Position numbers and translations under genes: made by a program. Positions 33,788 to 43,517 of a stretch of DNA of 64,000 nt are shown here, in pieces. Position 1 is the stretch's first letter. Each line of letters opens with the position of its first letter. Origin of the DNA: Caballeronia insecticola (lineage in GTDB: Bacteria; Pseudomonadota; Gammaproteobacteria; Burkholderiales; Burkholderiaceae); assembly GCF_000402035.1 (NCBI RefSeq), contig NC_021287.1, positions 620,001 through 684,000 of the forward strand, given 5' to 3'. The notes beneath the pieces are model-generated. The model saw nothing but the letters and a program-made list of their open reading frames with translations. It was not told the origin of the DNA and did no database searches.

Positions 33788-34510
33788 ATGAGTCCCGAAT
33801 TGCAAGCCAAGGTTGAACGCCTGGACACGCTGCTCGATTCGATCGCGGCGCGTCACGAGCGCGTCAAGCTAGCCAGCAGCCTTGCCGCCGAAGACATGGT
33901 GCTCACGCACGCCATTCTTTCGCGCGGCGTGGGAATCGGCATCTTCTCGTTGAACACGGGCCGCCTGCACGCGGAAACGCTCGGCATGATCGAGCGCGTG
34001 AAGGAACGTTATGGCTACGACATCGAGCAGTTTCATCCGCAGCAGGACGCGGTCGATGCCTACGTGCGCGATCACGGCCTGAACGCGTTCTACGAAAGCA
34101 TTGATTTGCGCAAGAGTTGCTGCCATATCCGTAAGGTCGAGCCGCTGAACCGCGCGCTGTCGGATGTGTCCGCGTGGGTCACGGGTCAGCGTCGCGAGCA
34201 ATCGGTGACGCGCGCCGAACTGCACGAGGAAGAACAGGACGTGCCGCGCGGCATCGCGAAGTTCAATCCGCTCGCGGACTGGAGCGAAAGCGATGTATGG
34301 GACTATCTGAAGGCGTTCGACGTGCCGGTGAATCCGCTGCATGCGCGCGGCTATCCGAGCATCGGCTGCGAGCCGTGCACGCGCGCCGTGCGTCCCGGCG
34401 AGGACAGCCGCGCGGGCCGCTGGTGGTGGGAATCGCGCGACACCAAGGAATGTGGTCTGCACATCACGAACATCAAGATCGTAGAAGAAGCGCCGAGCTC
34501 GGCGATCTGA
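33788..34510 (+). CDS. cysH: Adenylylsulfate (APS) reductase, cluster-containing CysH
   Basis: The 240-residue enzyme has the PAPS-reductase fold and four Cys in the CC...CxxC pattern (KSCCHIRKVEPL and SIGCEPC), which ligate a [4Fe-4S] cluster and mark the APS-specific form. The redox-active Cys is in KECGLHI. It converts APS to sulfite, feeding cysI. It starts four bases after the DUF934 stop. Confidence 0.9.
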   Translation: MSPELQAKVERLDTLLDSIAARHERVKLASSLAAEDMVLTHAILSRGVGIGIFSLNTGRLHAETLGMIERVKERYGYDIEQFHPQQDAVDAYVRDHGLNAFYESIDLRKSCCHIRKVEPLNRALSDVSAWVTGQRREQSVTRAELHEEEQDVPRGIAKFNPLADWSESDVWDYLKAFDVPVNPLHARGYPSIGCEPCTRAVRPGEDSRAGRWWWESRDTKECGLHITNIKIVEEAPSSAI

Positions 34511-34621
34511 GGCAGCAAGGCGCGCGAACGACGCGCCGGCGCCCGAAGCATCAAACCCTGTCATTGAACGCATCGTCACTTTGGAAGACGCATGACGCTG
34601 CATAAAAAAGGATCGACGAAC

Positions 34622-35584
34622 ATGAGCACCACGCTCGACTCTACCGTCCCGGCCCCGATCGTCAACAAGGCGACCCGGATGGACCACCTCGACTGGCTCG
34701 AAGCCGAGTCGATCCACATCATTCGCGAACTCGTCGCGGAATGCAGCAAGCCCGCACTGCTGTTCTCGGGCGGCAAGGATTCGGTGGTCGTGCTGCATCT
34801 CGCGCTCAAGGCCTTCGGTCTCGGCGCGGGCCGCAAGACGGTGCTGCCGTTCCCGCTTGTGCATATCGACACCGGTCACAACTTCGAGGAAGTGATCGAG
34901 TTTCGCGACCGGCGCGCGGCCGAGATCGGCGCGGAACTGGTCGTGGGTCATGTCGAAGATTCGATCAAGAAAGGTACCGTGCGCCTGCGCCGCGAAACGG
35001 ATTCGCGCAATGCCGCACAGGCGGTGACGCTGCTCGAGACCATCGAGGAATACGGCTACACGGCGATGATCGGCGGCGCGCGCCGCGACGAAGAAAAGGC
35101 CCGCGCGAAGGAGCGCATCTTCTCGTTCCGCGATGAATTCGGCCAATGGGATCCGAAGGCGCAGCGCCCGGAACTGTGGAGCATCTATAACGCGCGCCTG
35201 CATTCGGGCGAGCACTTGCGCGTGTTCCCGATCTCGAACTGGACCGAACTCGACGTGTGGCAGTACATCGCGCGCGAGAAGCTCGAACTGCCGTCCATCT
35301 ACTACGCGCACGACCGCGAGATCGTGCGCCGCAACGGCCTGCTCGTGCCGGTGACGCCGCTCACGCCGGTGCACGAAGGCGAGACGCCGGAGATCGCGCA
35401 GGTGCGCTTCCGCACGGTCGGCGACATCAGCTGCACGTGCCCGGTCGCGAGCGATGCCGACGACGTCGAGAAGATCATCGCGGAGACCGCCGTGACGGAA
35501 ATCACGGAACGCGGCGCCACGCGCATGGACGATCAGGCGTCGGAAGCCGCGATGGAACAGCGCAAGAAGCAAGGTTATTTCTAA
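34622..35584 (+). CDS. cysD: Sulfate adenylyltransferase subunit 2
   Basis: The 320-residue product is a PP-loop protein with LLFSGGKDSVVVLHL and the CysD segments LPFPLVHIDTGHNF and IGGARRDEEKARAKER. With CysN it adenylates sulfate to APS. ATG 34622 begins the family start MSTTLDS; another ATG at 34592 would add ten residues. Between cysH and cysD there is a gap of 111 bases with no terminator seen. Confidence 0.93.
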   Translation: MSTTLDSTVPAPIVNKATRMDHLDWLEAESIHIIRELVAECSKPALLFSGGKDSVVVLHLALKAFGLGAGRKTVLPFPLVHIDTGHNFEEVIEFRDRRAAEIGAELVVGHVEDSIKKGTVRLRRETDSRNAAQAVTLLETIEEYGYTAMIGGARRDEEKARAKERIFSFRDEFGQWDPKAQRPELWSIYNARLHSGEHLRVFPISNWTELDVWQYIAREKLELPSIYYAHDREIVRRNGLLVPVTPLTPVHEGETPEIAQVRFRTVGDISCTCPVASDADDVEKIIAETAVTEITERGATRMDDQASEAAMEQRKKQGYF

Positions 35585-35611
35585 GCAACACGCCCGAGGA
35601 ACGAACGAATC

Positions 35612-36925
35612 ATGAGCATCTATCAAGCTGAAGACCTGGGTGTGTTGCGCTTCATCACGGCGGGCAGCGTCGACGACGGCAAGAGCACGCTGATCGGCCG
35701 CTTGCTGTACGACAGCAAGGCCGTGTTGTCGGATCAGTTATCCGCCATTTCGCGTGCGAAGAACAAGCGCACGGTGGGCGATGAAATCGATCTGTCGCTG
35801 CTGACCGACGGGCTGGAGGCCGAGCGCGAGCAGGGCATCACGATCGATGTCGCGTATCGCTATTTCGCGACTGCAAAGCGCAAGTTCATCATCGCCGATA
35901 CGCCGGGTCACGAGCAGTACACGCGCAACATGGTGACGGGCGCGTCGACCGCGCATGCCGCGATCATTCTCGTCGATGCCACGCGCGTCACGTTCGAAAA
36001 CGGCGTCGCGCAACTGCTGCCGCAAACGAAGCGCCATAGCGCGATCGTCAAGTTGCTCGGCCTGCAGCACGTGATCGTCGCGATCAACAAGATGGATCTG
36101 GTCGAGTACAGCGAAGCGCGCTTCAACGACATCCGCGATGCCTACGTGACGCTCGCGCGTCAGTTGGGCATCGCCGACGTGCGCTTCGTGCCGGTGTCGG
36201 CGTTGAAGGGCGACAACATTGTTTCGGCCAGCGAGCGCATGCCGTGGTACGGCGGCGAGCCGCTGCTCGATCTGCTCGAACTGCTGCCCGTCGCGCAGCC
36301 GAACGATCAGGCGCTGCGTTTCCCGGTGCAGTGGGTCGCGCGTCAGGACGGCTCGCAAGCCGACGATTTCCGCGGCTACATGGGCCGCGTCGAAGCGGGC
36401 GAAGTGCGCGTCGGCGATTCGATCGTCGTGCTGCCGGGCAATCGCGAAGCAACGGTCGCCGAGATCATCGCGCCGGTGCCGGGCGGCGTGGCGCCGGTGG
36501 ACCGCGCGTTCGCGGGCCAGACGGTGACGATCCGACTCGCGGAAGACGTCGACGTGTCGCGCGGCGACACCTTCGTTCCGGCAACAGACAAGGTCGAGCC
36601 GGCGAAGAAGCTCGAAGCCGATATCTGCTGGTTCGACGAAGAGCCGCTTTCGCCGCAGCGCAAGTATCTGCTGAAGCAGACGACGAACACGGTGTTCGCG
36701 CGCATCGGCGCGGTGAAAGAGGTGCTGGACGTGCATACGCTGTCGCATTCCGTCGACCGCAGCACGCTCGCGATGAACGACATCGGCCGCGTGGCGCTCA
36801 CGTTGCAGAAGCCGCTCGTCGCGGACGAGTACGATACGCATCAGGGCACCGGCGCGTTCGTGCTGATCGACGAGGCGACGCATCACACGGTCGCGGCCGG
36901 TATGATTCGTGCCATTGCTGGCTAA
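35612..36925 (+). CDS. cysN: Sulfate adenylyltransferase subunit 1 (GTPase)
   Basis: The 437-residue product is an elongation-factor-like GTPase with G1 GSVDDGKSTL, G2 in EREQGITIDVAYRYF, G3 DTPGHEQY and G4 NKMDL. The EF-Tu-like beta-barrels follow (ADDFRGYMGRVEAGEVRVGD). No APS kinase domain is fused at the C-terminus, in line with direct APS reduction. It activates CysD by GTP hydrolysis. Confidence 0.94.
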   Translation: MSIYQAEDLGVLRFITAGSVDDGKSTLIGRLLYDSKAVLSDQLSAISRAKNKRTVGDEIDLSLLTDGLEAEREQGITIDVAYRYFATAKRKFIIADTPGHEQYTRNMVTGASTAHAAIILVDATRVTFENGVAQLLPQTKRHSAIVKLLGLQHVIVAINKMDLVEYSEARFNDIRDAYVTLARQLGIADVRFVPVSALKGDNIVSASERMPWYGGEPLLDLLELLPVAQPNDQALRFPVQWVARQDGSQADDFRGYMGRVEAGEVRVGDSIVVLPGNREATVAEIIAPVPGGVAPVDRAFAGQTVTIRLAEDVDVSRGDTFVPATDKVEPAKKLEADICWFDEEPLSPQRKYLLKQTTNTVFARIGAVKEVLDVHTLSHSVDRSTLAMNDIGRVALTLQKPLVADEYDTHQGTGAFVLIDEATHHTVAAGMIRAIAG

Positions 36926-36942
36926 TATCGACGGACAAGCGT

Positions 36943-37698
36943 ATGGGTAAGGTCTATCTGATTGGAGCGGGGCCGGGCGCGGCGGATCTCATTACCGTGC
37001 GCGGCATGCGTCTGCTCGAACAGGCGGACGTCGTGCTGCACGACGCGCTCGTCGAACCCGCCATGCTCGATTACGCGGCGGGCGCGAAGAAGATCGCGGT
37101 CGGCAAGCGTTGCGGCCAGCGCTCGACGGCACAGCACTTCATCAACAAGCAGATCGTCGATGCGGCGCGGGAGCATGCGCTCGTCGTGCGTCTGAAGGGC
37201 GGCGATCCGATGCTCTTCGGCCGCGCCGACGAGGAAATGCGCGCGCTCGAAGCGGCGGGCATCGAGTACGAAGTGGTGCCGGGCATCACGGCGGCACTGG
37301 CAAGCGCGGCCGCCTTGAAGCGCTCGCTCACCTTGCGCGGTGTCGCGCGGAGCGTCGCGATGGCGACTCATTCGCGCGCGCCCGACAGCGACGAGATCCG
37401 CGAGCAGGCCAAGGCCGATTCGCTCGTGTTCTACATGGGCCGCGACAGCGCGCCGGATATTGCGCAGCAATTGATCGATGCGGGCCGTCCGGGCTCGACG
37501 CCTGTGGCGATCGTCGAGGCGTGCAGCACGCCGCGCGAGCGCACCTTGACGCTGACGCTCGCACGCATGGCGCTCGGTGAGGCGCAGGGATGGCTGGATG
37601 CATCGCAGCCGAGTTTGCTGATGATCGGCGAGGCGTTTCGCGAACGCGCGTCGGCGAAGCCGAAGGTGCATCTGAAGGGGATGCAGGTTGCGGCTTGA
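36943..37698 (+). CDS. cobA: Uroporphyrinogen-III C-methyltransferase
   Basis: The 251-residue SAM-dependent enzyme has the family motifs VYLIGAGPGAADLITVRG, HDALV, VVRLKGGDPMLFGR (the P-loop-like glycine segment) and EVVPGITAALA. It makes precorrin-2, shared by siroheme and cobalamin; here it is coupled to the sulfite reductase operon. Only the methyltransferase domain is present, not the CysG dehydrogenase/chelatase part. Confidence 0.93.
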   Translation: MGKVYLIGAGPGAADLITVRGMRLLEQADVVLHDALVEPAMLDYAAGAKKIAVGKRCGQRSTAQHFINKQIVDAAREHALVVRLKGGDPMLFGRADEEMRALEAAGIEYEVVPGITAALASAAALKRSLTLRGVARSVAMATHSRAPDSDEIREQAKADSLVFYMGRDSAPDIAQQLIDAGRPGSTPVAIVEACSTPRERTLTLTLARMALGEAQGWLDASQPSLLMIGEAFRERASAKPKVHLKGMQVAA

Positions 37699-37725
37699 TG
37701 TAGCTTTGCTGCGGATGATGAGGAG

Positions 37726-37753
37726 AAACGCACCGGTCACGGTGCGTTTTTTT
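37726..37753 (+). terminator. Terminator after cobA
   Basis: AAACGCACCG (37726-37735), loop GTCA, CGGTGCGTTT (37740-37749), then a T-run to 37753. It closes the sulfur operon. Confidence 0.9.
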
Positions 37754-37834
37754 ATGGGGGCGGCGGTTAGGGCGTGACTAGTTTGATGCTCTTGAAACGG
37801 GGCTTCGAAACTCGGCCGAACGGCCTAAGCAAAT

Positions 37835-38224
37835 CTACAGACCAGCCTGGCCCACTTGCCGCAGACAATAAGCCGCCACGGCATCCAGCACCGCATCGTC
37901 TTCGCCGACGGCCGTCGCGCAATCGATCGCGATTCCCGGATGCGCGGCTCGACAGCGCTCGACAATCTCCGGCAGATCCTTCCTGACATGCCCGCCCTGG
38001 CCGAAAAACACCGGTACGACGGTAATCGCATCGCAACCCTCGGCGGCTTGTTGCGCGACCGCAGCGGGCAAATCCGGCGTCATCAGCTCGAGGTAAGCCA
38101 GCGACACCGGATCGCTACGTGAAGCGCGCAGCTTCGCCGCGAGCCGCTCGAACGGTTCGGCCCAGCGCGGGTCGCGCGCGCCATGGCCGAACAGGATGAT
38201 GCCGTGCTTTTGGATCTTGCTCAT
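37835..38224 (-). CDS. cbiX: CbiX/SirB-family chelatase
   Basis: The 129-residue protein is a short single-domain CbiX: GIILFGHGARDPRW holds the metal-binding His near the start, and VVPVFFGQGGHVRKDLPE the second His. It inserts cobalt or iron into sirohydrochlorin. ATG 38224 begins MSKIQKHGII; larger in-frame starts would overlap lptG. It converges with cobA, which makes the precursor of its substrate. Confidence 0.88.
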   Translation of the reverse strand: MSKIQKHGIILFGHGARDPRWAEPFERLAAKLRASRSDPVSLAYLELMTPDLPAAVAQQAAEGCDAITVVPVFFGQGGHVRKDLPEIVERCRAAHPGIAIDCATAVGEDDAVLDAVAAYCLRQVGQAGL

Positions 38225-38244
38225 TCGCGCTCCCGGAAGCAGCG

Positions 38245-39393
38245 TCAGTGCCGTTCCACCCATTTCAGGCCCAGCAAGCCGATCGCCAGATAGGCGAGGG
38301 CGGGCGCCGCCGCCGTAATCGGCGCGGGCCACGTGTTCAGATTGCCGATGTGCGAGAAGAGCGTGTTGAACAACTGGAAGCTCATCCCGATCATGATGCC
38401 ACCGAACACCTTCACGCCGACCACGCCGGCGCGCGTGTGCAAATACGCAAACGGCAGCGAGAGAATCAGCATCACGAACACGGCGAACGGATAGAGAATC
38501 TTGCGCCAGAACGCGATCTGATAACGCTGCGTGTCCTGATGATTCTCCGTCAGATGCTGGATATAGCGGAACAGATTGAACATCGACATGCGATCCGGCG
38601 ACACCAGCAGCACCGACAGAATCTGCGGCGTGAGTTCGGAGCGCAGCGAGTATTCGGGCAAGGTCGTTTGCGCGGCGCGATAGATCGGATTCAGCGCGTC
38701 GTCGGGGTTCGTGGCCTGGGGCAGCGCGTCGCTCAACTGCGTGTCCGTGACGCCGGTGAGCTTCCAGTGGCCGGGCGGCTCGTACACGCCGCTCTTCGCA
38801 ATGCGCACGTTCGTCAGGCGGAACTTCGAATCGAACTCGTAGATGCGCACGTTGGCGATTGTCGTGTCGGGGTTCAGCGTGCCGACGTTCACGAAGCGCG
38901 TTACCTGTTCGCCGTTTTCCTTGGCGGTCAGCGTGTCCTTCACCCACACGCCCGACTGGAAGTTCGACGACACCGACGAGCCGAGCGCCTCCAGCCGCAC
39001 GCGCTCGGACAGTTGATCGGTATAAGGCCCGACCACCTCGCCGATGAGGTAGGTGATGAGCACGATCGGAATGCCGATCTTCAGCAGCGAGCGCAGCGCG
39101 GCGCCCGTCGAAAGCCCGGACACGCGGAAGATCGTGAACTCGGAGGCGGCCGCCATCTGCGCGAACACGTAGATGGCCGAGATGAGCGCCGCGACGGGAA
39201 TGATCTCGTAGAAGCGCGAGGGCGTCTGCAACGCGACGCGCAGCACCGCGAGCGTGAACTTGTAGTTGCCGTGCCCGACCGTGTTCAGTTCGTTGATCAG
39301 GTCGAAGAAGAAGAACAGGCCCGAGAACGCGAACAGAATGAAGATGAACGCGAGATAAATCTGGCGCGCGAAATAACGTTCGTAGATGCGCAT
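38245..39393 (-). CDS. lptG: LPS export permease LptG
   Basis: The 382-residue YjgP/YjgQ-family protein begins RIYERYFARQIYLAFIFILFAFSGLFFFFDL and has helices at the start and end around a periplasmic beta-jellyroll. PSRFYEIIPVAALISAIYVFAQMA is typical of LptG. With LptF and LptB it draws LPS from the inner membrane. It begins four bases after the lptF stop. Confidence 0.93.
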   Translation of the reverse strand: MRIYERYFARQIYLAFIFILFAFSGLFFFFDLINELNTVGHGNYKFTLAVLRVALQTPSRFYEIIPVAALISAIYVFAQMAAASEFTIFRVSGLSTGAALRSLLKIGIPIVLITYLIGEVVGPYTDQLSERVRLEALGSSVSSNFQSGVWVKDTLTAKENGEQVTRFVNVGTLNPDTTIANVRIYEFDSKFRLTNVRIAKSGVYEPPGHWKLTGVTDTQLSDALPQATNPDDALNPIYRAAQTTLPEYSLRSELTPQILSVLLVSPDRMSMFNLFRYIQHLTENHQDTQRYQIAFWRKILYPFAVFVMLILSLPFAYLHTRAGVVGVKVFGGIMIGMSFQLFNTLFSHIGNLNTWPAPITAAAPALAYLAIGLLGLKWVERH

Positions 39394-39397
39394 CGCG

Positions 39398-40489
39398 TCA
39401 GGCCCCCTTCGACAGCGACGGGAGTTTGAAGAGCGGCCGGTTGCGCACCCGCAGCCAGAAGATGAACGCGACGAGCGCCGTCACGATCACATGCAGCCCG
39501 ACAATGCCCACGCCGAACGAGAGCTTGCCTTGCTCGATCCACGACTGCACGACGTTCAGCAGATTCGAATACGTGAGATAGATCAGCACGGCCATCACGA
39601 GATTGATCGTGCGGCTGCGGCGCGGGTTCTGATAAGACAGCGGAATGGCAAGCAGCATCAGATTGATGGCGATGAGCGGCAGGCCCGCGCGCCACGCGAA
39701 TTCGGCGAGATTCTCGTTGCTCGGATTGGCGAGCAGTTGCGGCGTCGAGATGCCTGTCGTGGTGGGGGTGTTGACGATCTGGCGACTCAAAATCTTCACA
39801 CCATAGCGCTCGAACTCCATGATGCGGAAATTCGGCTGGCCGGGCTCGCCGTCGTAGCGGCGGCCATTGTCGAGCACGATGAAGCGGTCGCCGTCGTCGC
39901 GGGTTTCGGTGTGGCCCGTCTGCGAAACAATCACGTTGACCTTTCCGCCTTCGGTGCTCGTGACGAACACGTTCTGCACCTGGCTCTGATCCGGCGACAT
40001 CTTCTCGATGAAGAACACGCGATGGCTCGACGGCGATTCGCGGAACTGGCCCGGCGCGAGCAGCGACACTTCGTCGCGCTGCTGAAAGCGCGTCTTGATG
40101 AGCTTGCTCTGCTGGTTCGACCACGGCCAGCCGACGAACGCGAAGAAAATGATAAGAATGATGATCGGCGTGGAGAACACGGCGATCGGCTTGATGAGCT
40201 GCGTCTGGCTCACGCCCGAGGCGAGCCACACGACCATTTCCGAGTCGCGATACCAGCGCGTGAGCACGAAGAGAATGGAGACGAACAGCGTCACGATCAG
40301 CATGACCGCGAGATAGCCGATCACGGTGAGCCCGATCAGCACGACGACGTCTTTCGGGTCGACCTGACCTTGCGCCGCGAAGCCGACGATGCGGATCATC
40401 ATCGTGGTGAGCATGATCGTGAGCAGCACCATGAACACGGCGCCGGCCGTATACGCGAGTTCGCGCTGCAGGGAGCGTTCGAAGATCAT
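39398..40489 (-). CDS. lptF: LPS export permease LptF
   Basis: The 363-residue protein starts MIFERSLQRELAYTAGAVFMVLLTIMLT, the usual LptF start, and has six helices with a periplasmic domain. VLTRWYRDSEMVVWLASGVSQ is the coupling-helix region. ATG 40489 fits the family; an upstream in-frame extension lacks a ribosome site. It is divergent from pepA across 169 bases, a conserved arrangement. Confidence 0.93.
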   Translation of the reverse strand: MIFERSLQRELAYTAGAVFMVLLTIMLTTMMIRIVGFAAQGQVDPKDVVVLIGLTVIGYLAVMLIVTLFVSILFVLTRWYRDSEMVVWLASGVSQTQLIKPIAVFSTPIIILIIFFAFVGWPWSNQQSKLIKTRFQQRDEVSLLAPGQFRESPSSHRVFFIEKMSPDQSQVQNVFVTSTEGGKVNVIVSQTGHTETRDDGDRFIVLDNGRRYDGEPGQPNFRIMEFERYGVKILSRQIVNTPTTTGISTPQLLANPSNENLAEFAWRAGLPLIAINLMLLAIPLSYQNPRRSRTINLVMAVLIYLTYSNLLNVVQSWIEQGKLSFGVGIVGLHVIVTALVAFIFWLRVRNRPLFKLPSLSKGA

Positions 40490-40658
40490 TTGATTAGCTT
40501 TTGGCCGGCGGCGATGCGGTATGGCACACGCATCTCTTGGCAAACGGGGAGGGCATTTCGCTTACCCTCGCGCCGCGCGCCTGTGACCGCCGCGGAAAAA
40601 ATAGCGGATAATTGCGGCTTTCATCCTTCAGCCAAGATTTTATCCGAGGATAAGCGCG

Positions 40659-42191
40659 ATGGACTTTAGCATAAAAGCCTGTGATTGGAGCAAGGGCGAG
40701 GCAAATGGTTTCCTGACAGGAAAGTCGGATGTCATCGTTCTCGGCGTCTTCGAAGCGCAAACGCTCACGGGCGCGGCGCGCGACATGGACGTCGCCACCA
40801 AGGGCCTCATCTCGCGCGTCGTAAAGGCCGGCGACATGAGCGGCCGCGCGGGCAGCACGCTGCTCGTACCCGAAGTAACCGGCATCGGCGCATCGCGCGT
40901 GCTGCTCGTCGGTCTCGGCAAGCAAGACGCCTTCAGCCAGAAAGCCTACGGCGAAGCCGTGCGCGCCGCGTGGCGCGTGATTCTCGGCTCCAAGATCGGC
41001 CAGGCGACCTTCACGCTCGCCCAGTTGCCCATTCTCGAACGCACCGGCGACTGGGCCGTGCGCACCGCCGTCCTCGCGCTGCGCGAGCTGACATACAAGT
41101 TTACGCAAATGAAGAGCAAGCCCGACAACGGCGCGCGCTCGCTCAAGAAGATTGTGTTCAGCGTCGATTCCGCCGACGAGAAAGCGGCCAAGCTTGCGCT
41201 CAAGCAAGGCGTCGCGATCGCGAACGGCATGGACCTCACGCGCGATCTCGGCAATCTGCCGCCGAACGTCTGCACGCCGACCTATCTCGGCCAGACCGCG
41301 AAGAAGCTCGGCCGCGACTGGAAGCTGAAGGTCGAGGTGCTCGGCCAGAAGCAGATCGAGGCGCTCAACATGGGCTCGTTCCTGTCTGTTGCGAAGGGTT
41401 CGGTCGAGCCGCCGCAATTCATCGTCATGCAGTATCAGGGCGCGGGCGCCGACACGGGCAAGGCGAAGGGCAAGAACGCACCCATCGTGCTGGTCGGCAA
41501 GGGCATCACGTTCGACTCCGGCGGCATCTCGATCAAGCCGGGCGAGGCGATGGACGAGATGAAATACGACATGTGCGGCGCGGGCTCGGTGTTCGGCACG
41601 ATGCGCGCCGTCGCCGAGATGGGGCTCAAGCTCAACGTGATCGGCGTCATCCCGACCTGCGAGAACATGCCCGCGGGCAACGCGCTCAAGCCGGGCGACA
41701 TCATCACCGCGATGAACGGCACGACCATCGAAGTGCTCAACACCGACGCCGAAGGCCGTCTCATCCTGTGCGACGCATTGACCTACGCCGAGCGCTTCAA
41801 GCCGGCCGCGGTGATCGACGTCGCGACGCTGACGGGCGCCTGCGTTATCGCGCTCGGCCATCACAACACGGGTCTGTTCTCGAAGGACGACGCGCTCGCG
41901 GGCCAGTTGCTCGACGCGTCCCGCGAGGCGGTCGATCCGGCCTGGCGTCTGCCGCTCGACGACGAGTATCAGGATCAGCTGAAGTCGAACTTCGCCGATC
42001 TCGCGAACATCGGCGGGCGTCCGGCGGGCAGCGTGACGGCGGCGTGCTTCCTGTCGCGCTTCGCGGCGAACTATCCGTGGGCGCACCTCGACATCGCGGG
42101 CACCGCATGGAAGAGCGGCGCGGCGAAGGGCGCGACGGGCCGTCCCGTGCCGCTGCTCTCGCAGTTCCTGATCGACCGCGCGGCGCTGTGA
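40659..42191 (+). CDS. pepA: Leucyl aminopeptidase
   Basis: The 510-residue product has the M17 signature [10 protein letters not shown] and metal ligands in [17 protein letters not shown] and [12 protein letters not shown]. It is a hexameric cytoplasmic aminopeptidase; in Enterobacteria it also binds DNA at cer/carAB sites. The divergent lptF gene is next to it. It is followed seven bases later by holC, an arrangement common in Proteobacteria. Confidence 0.94.
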   Translation: MDFSIKACDWSKGEANGFLTGKSDVIVLGVFEAQTLTGAARDMDVATKGLISRVVKAGDMSGRAGSTLLVPEVTGIGASRVLLVGLGKQDAFSQKAYGEAVRAAWRVILGSKIGQATFTLAQLPILERTGDWAVRTAVLALRELTYKFTQMKSKPDNGARSLKKIVFSVDSADEKAAKLALKQGVAIANGMDLTRDLGNLPPNVCTPTYLGQTAKKLGRDWKLKVEVLGQKQIEALNMGSFLSVAKGSVEPPQFIVMQYQGAGADTGKAKGKNAPIVLVGKGITFDSGGISIKPGEAMDEMKYDMCGAGSVFGTMRAVAEMGLKLNVIGVIPTCENMPAGNALKPGDIITAMNGTTIEVLNTDAEGRLILCDALTYAERFKPAAVIDVATLTGACVIALGHHNTGLFSKDDALAGQLLDASREAVDPAWRLPLDDEYQDQLKSNFADLANIGGRPAGSVTAACFLSRFAANYPWAHLDIAGTAWKSGAAKGATGRPVPLLSQFLIDRAAL

Positions 42192-42198
42192 CCCGGCC

Positions 42199-42615
42199 GT
42201 GACGCGCATCGACTTTCATACGAATGTCGGCGATCCGCTCGCATACGCCTGCCGCCTCGCGCGCAAGGCGTATCTGAGCGGCAAGCCGCTCGTCGTGCTC
42301 GCCGAGCCGGCGCGTCTCGCCGCGTTCGACGAGCAGTTGTGGACCTTCCAGCCGCTCGAATTCGTGCCGCACTGCATGGCGAAAAGCCCGCTCGCGCAGG
42401 ACACGCCGGTCGTGCTCACCTCGAATCTCGACGAAGCGCCGCACCATCAGGTGCTCGTGAATCTGGGCGCGCCGGTGCCCGCGCAGTTCGCGCGCTTCGA
42501 ACGGCTGGTGGAAATTGTCGGCAGCGACGGCGACGAACTGGCCGCGGGACGGGAACGGTTTCGCTTCTATCGGGATCGCGGCTATGCCATCGAGACGCAC
42601 AAACAGGGCGGTTGA
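42199..42615 (+). CDS. holC: DNA polymerase III subunit chi
   Basis: The 138-residue product starts at GTG 42199 (RIDFHTNVGDPLAYACRLARKA) and has the chi features WTFQPLEFVPHC and LDEAPHHQVLVNLG. It links the clamp loader to SSB. Placement directly after pepA supports the call. Confidence 0.9.
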   Translation: MTRIDFHTNVGDPLAYACRLARKAYLSGKPLVVLAEPARLAAFDEQLWTFQPLEFVPHCMAKSPLAQDTPVVLTSNLDEAPHHQVLVNLGAPVPAQFARFERLVEIVGSDGDELAAGRERFRFYRDRGYAIETHKQGG

Positions 42616-42685
42616 GCGAACAGAGGGCGCGTTCTGGTTGCGCTACCCTCGCATGACACCTCGCATCAAACAGGAGACCCGCCAC

Positions 42686-43027
42686 ATGACCAATAAACCC
42701 GAAACCTTCGATCCTTCGATCCCCGTCCTGACCGATGTCGTCGTGCCCGGCAAGCCGGAATACGCGCGCGCGCCGTCCGTCGATGAAGCCGCGATCGAAT
42801 ACGATGCCGAACTGCTCGCCGAGCGCCTGCGCGGCCGCTTCACGGGCTTTCTGACGGGCGAAGCGCGCGGGCTGATCGAGGAACGCTGCCGCGAAGTGCT
42901 GCGCGAGCAATCGACGCAACTCGTCGCCGCGATCACGCGCGAAGTCGCGATGGCGCTCGAAGGCCGCATGAGCGAATGGGTGCGCGAGGCGGTCGAGACC
43001 GAACTGCGCCGCCAGCGCGGCGAGTGA
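42686..43027 (+). CDS. DUF2486-like small acidic protein
   Basis: The 113-residue product starts at ATG 42686 with GGAGACC upstream (MTNKPETFDPSIPVLTDVVVPG) and has a helical C-terminus with LLAERLRGRFTGFL, EERCREVLREQ and MSEWVREAVETELRRQ. It fits the DUF2486 family seen after holC in Burkholderia. Function unknown. Confidence 0.75.
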   Translation: MTNKPETFDPSIPVLTDVVVPGKPEYARAPSVDEAAIEYDAELLAERLRGRFTGFLTGEARGLIEERCREVLREQSTQLVAAITREVAMALEGRMSEWVREAVETELRRQRGE

Positions 43028-43031
43028 CGGT

Positions 43032-43394
43032 TTAGCGCAGCGACAGAATCCAGTCGGCGAGCGCCACGGCCTGATCGGACGAAATCTGCGTGTTCGCGGG
43101 CATGGGCACCGGGCCCCACACGCCCACGCCGCCTTCGACGATTCTCCGCGCGAGCGTCGCGCGCGCGCCGTCGACCTGCGCGTAGCGGTGCGCGACGCTG
43201 TCGAACGACGGTCCCATGAACGTGCGCGACACCGAATGGCAACTCATGCAGTTGTGGCTCTGCGCGAAGCCCTGCATCGACGTCGACATCGACATATCGT
43301 TGCCCTGCGCGTGCGCCGTGCCGAGCACGGCGAGCAGCGCAATTCCGGCAATTCCCGCGATCCCCGCGACGAAACCTTCCCGCTTTGCATTCAT
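43032..43394 (-). CDS. Class I cytochrome c
   Basis: The 120-residue protein has a signal peptide (AGIAGIALLAVLGTAHAQ) and a haem site CMSCH, with an axial Met in GPVPMPANTQ. It is a small, soluble periplasmic c-type cytochrome (c551/c552-like) for electron transfer. ATG 43394 has GGGGAGACCAG upstream. It is transcribed on its own between DUF2486 (convergent) and ilvD. Confidence 0.88.
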   Translation of the reverse strand: MNAKREGFVAGIAGIAGIALLAVLGTAHAQGNDMSMSTSMQGFAQSHNCMSCHSVSRTFMGPSFDSVAHRYAQVDGARATLARRIVEGGVGVWGPVPMPANTQISSDQAVALADWILSLR

Positions 43395-43469
43395 CTGGTC
43401 TCCCCGATGCACACGCCCCGTTCGTGTTGTCGCGCATTATAGGAGACGGATCGCCGCGCATGCAGCATG

Positions 43470-43492
43470 AAAAAGGGGCGCACGCGCGCCCC
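43470..43492 (-). terminator. Terminator after ilvD
   Basis: GGGGCGC (43475-43481), loop ACGC, GCGCCCC (43486-43492); on the minus strand the T-run TTTTT follows. It ends ilvD transcription before the cytochrome gene. Confidence 0.85.
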
Positions 43493-43517
43493 GTCGTTCG
43501 GATGCGGGACGCCCGGA

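Noticed and set aside
39386..40669. A long plus-strand frame opposite lptF
   Set aside because: lptF has a clear membrane-protein pattern; the opposite frame is antisense composition.
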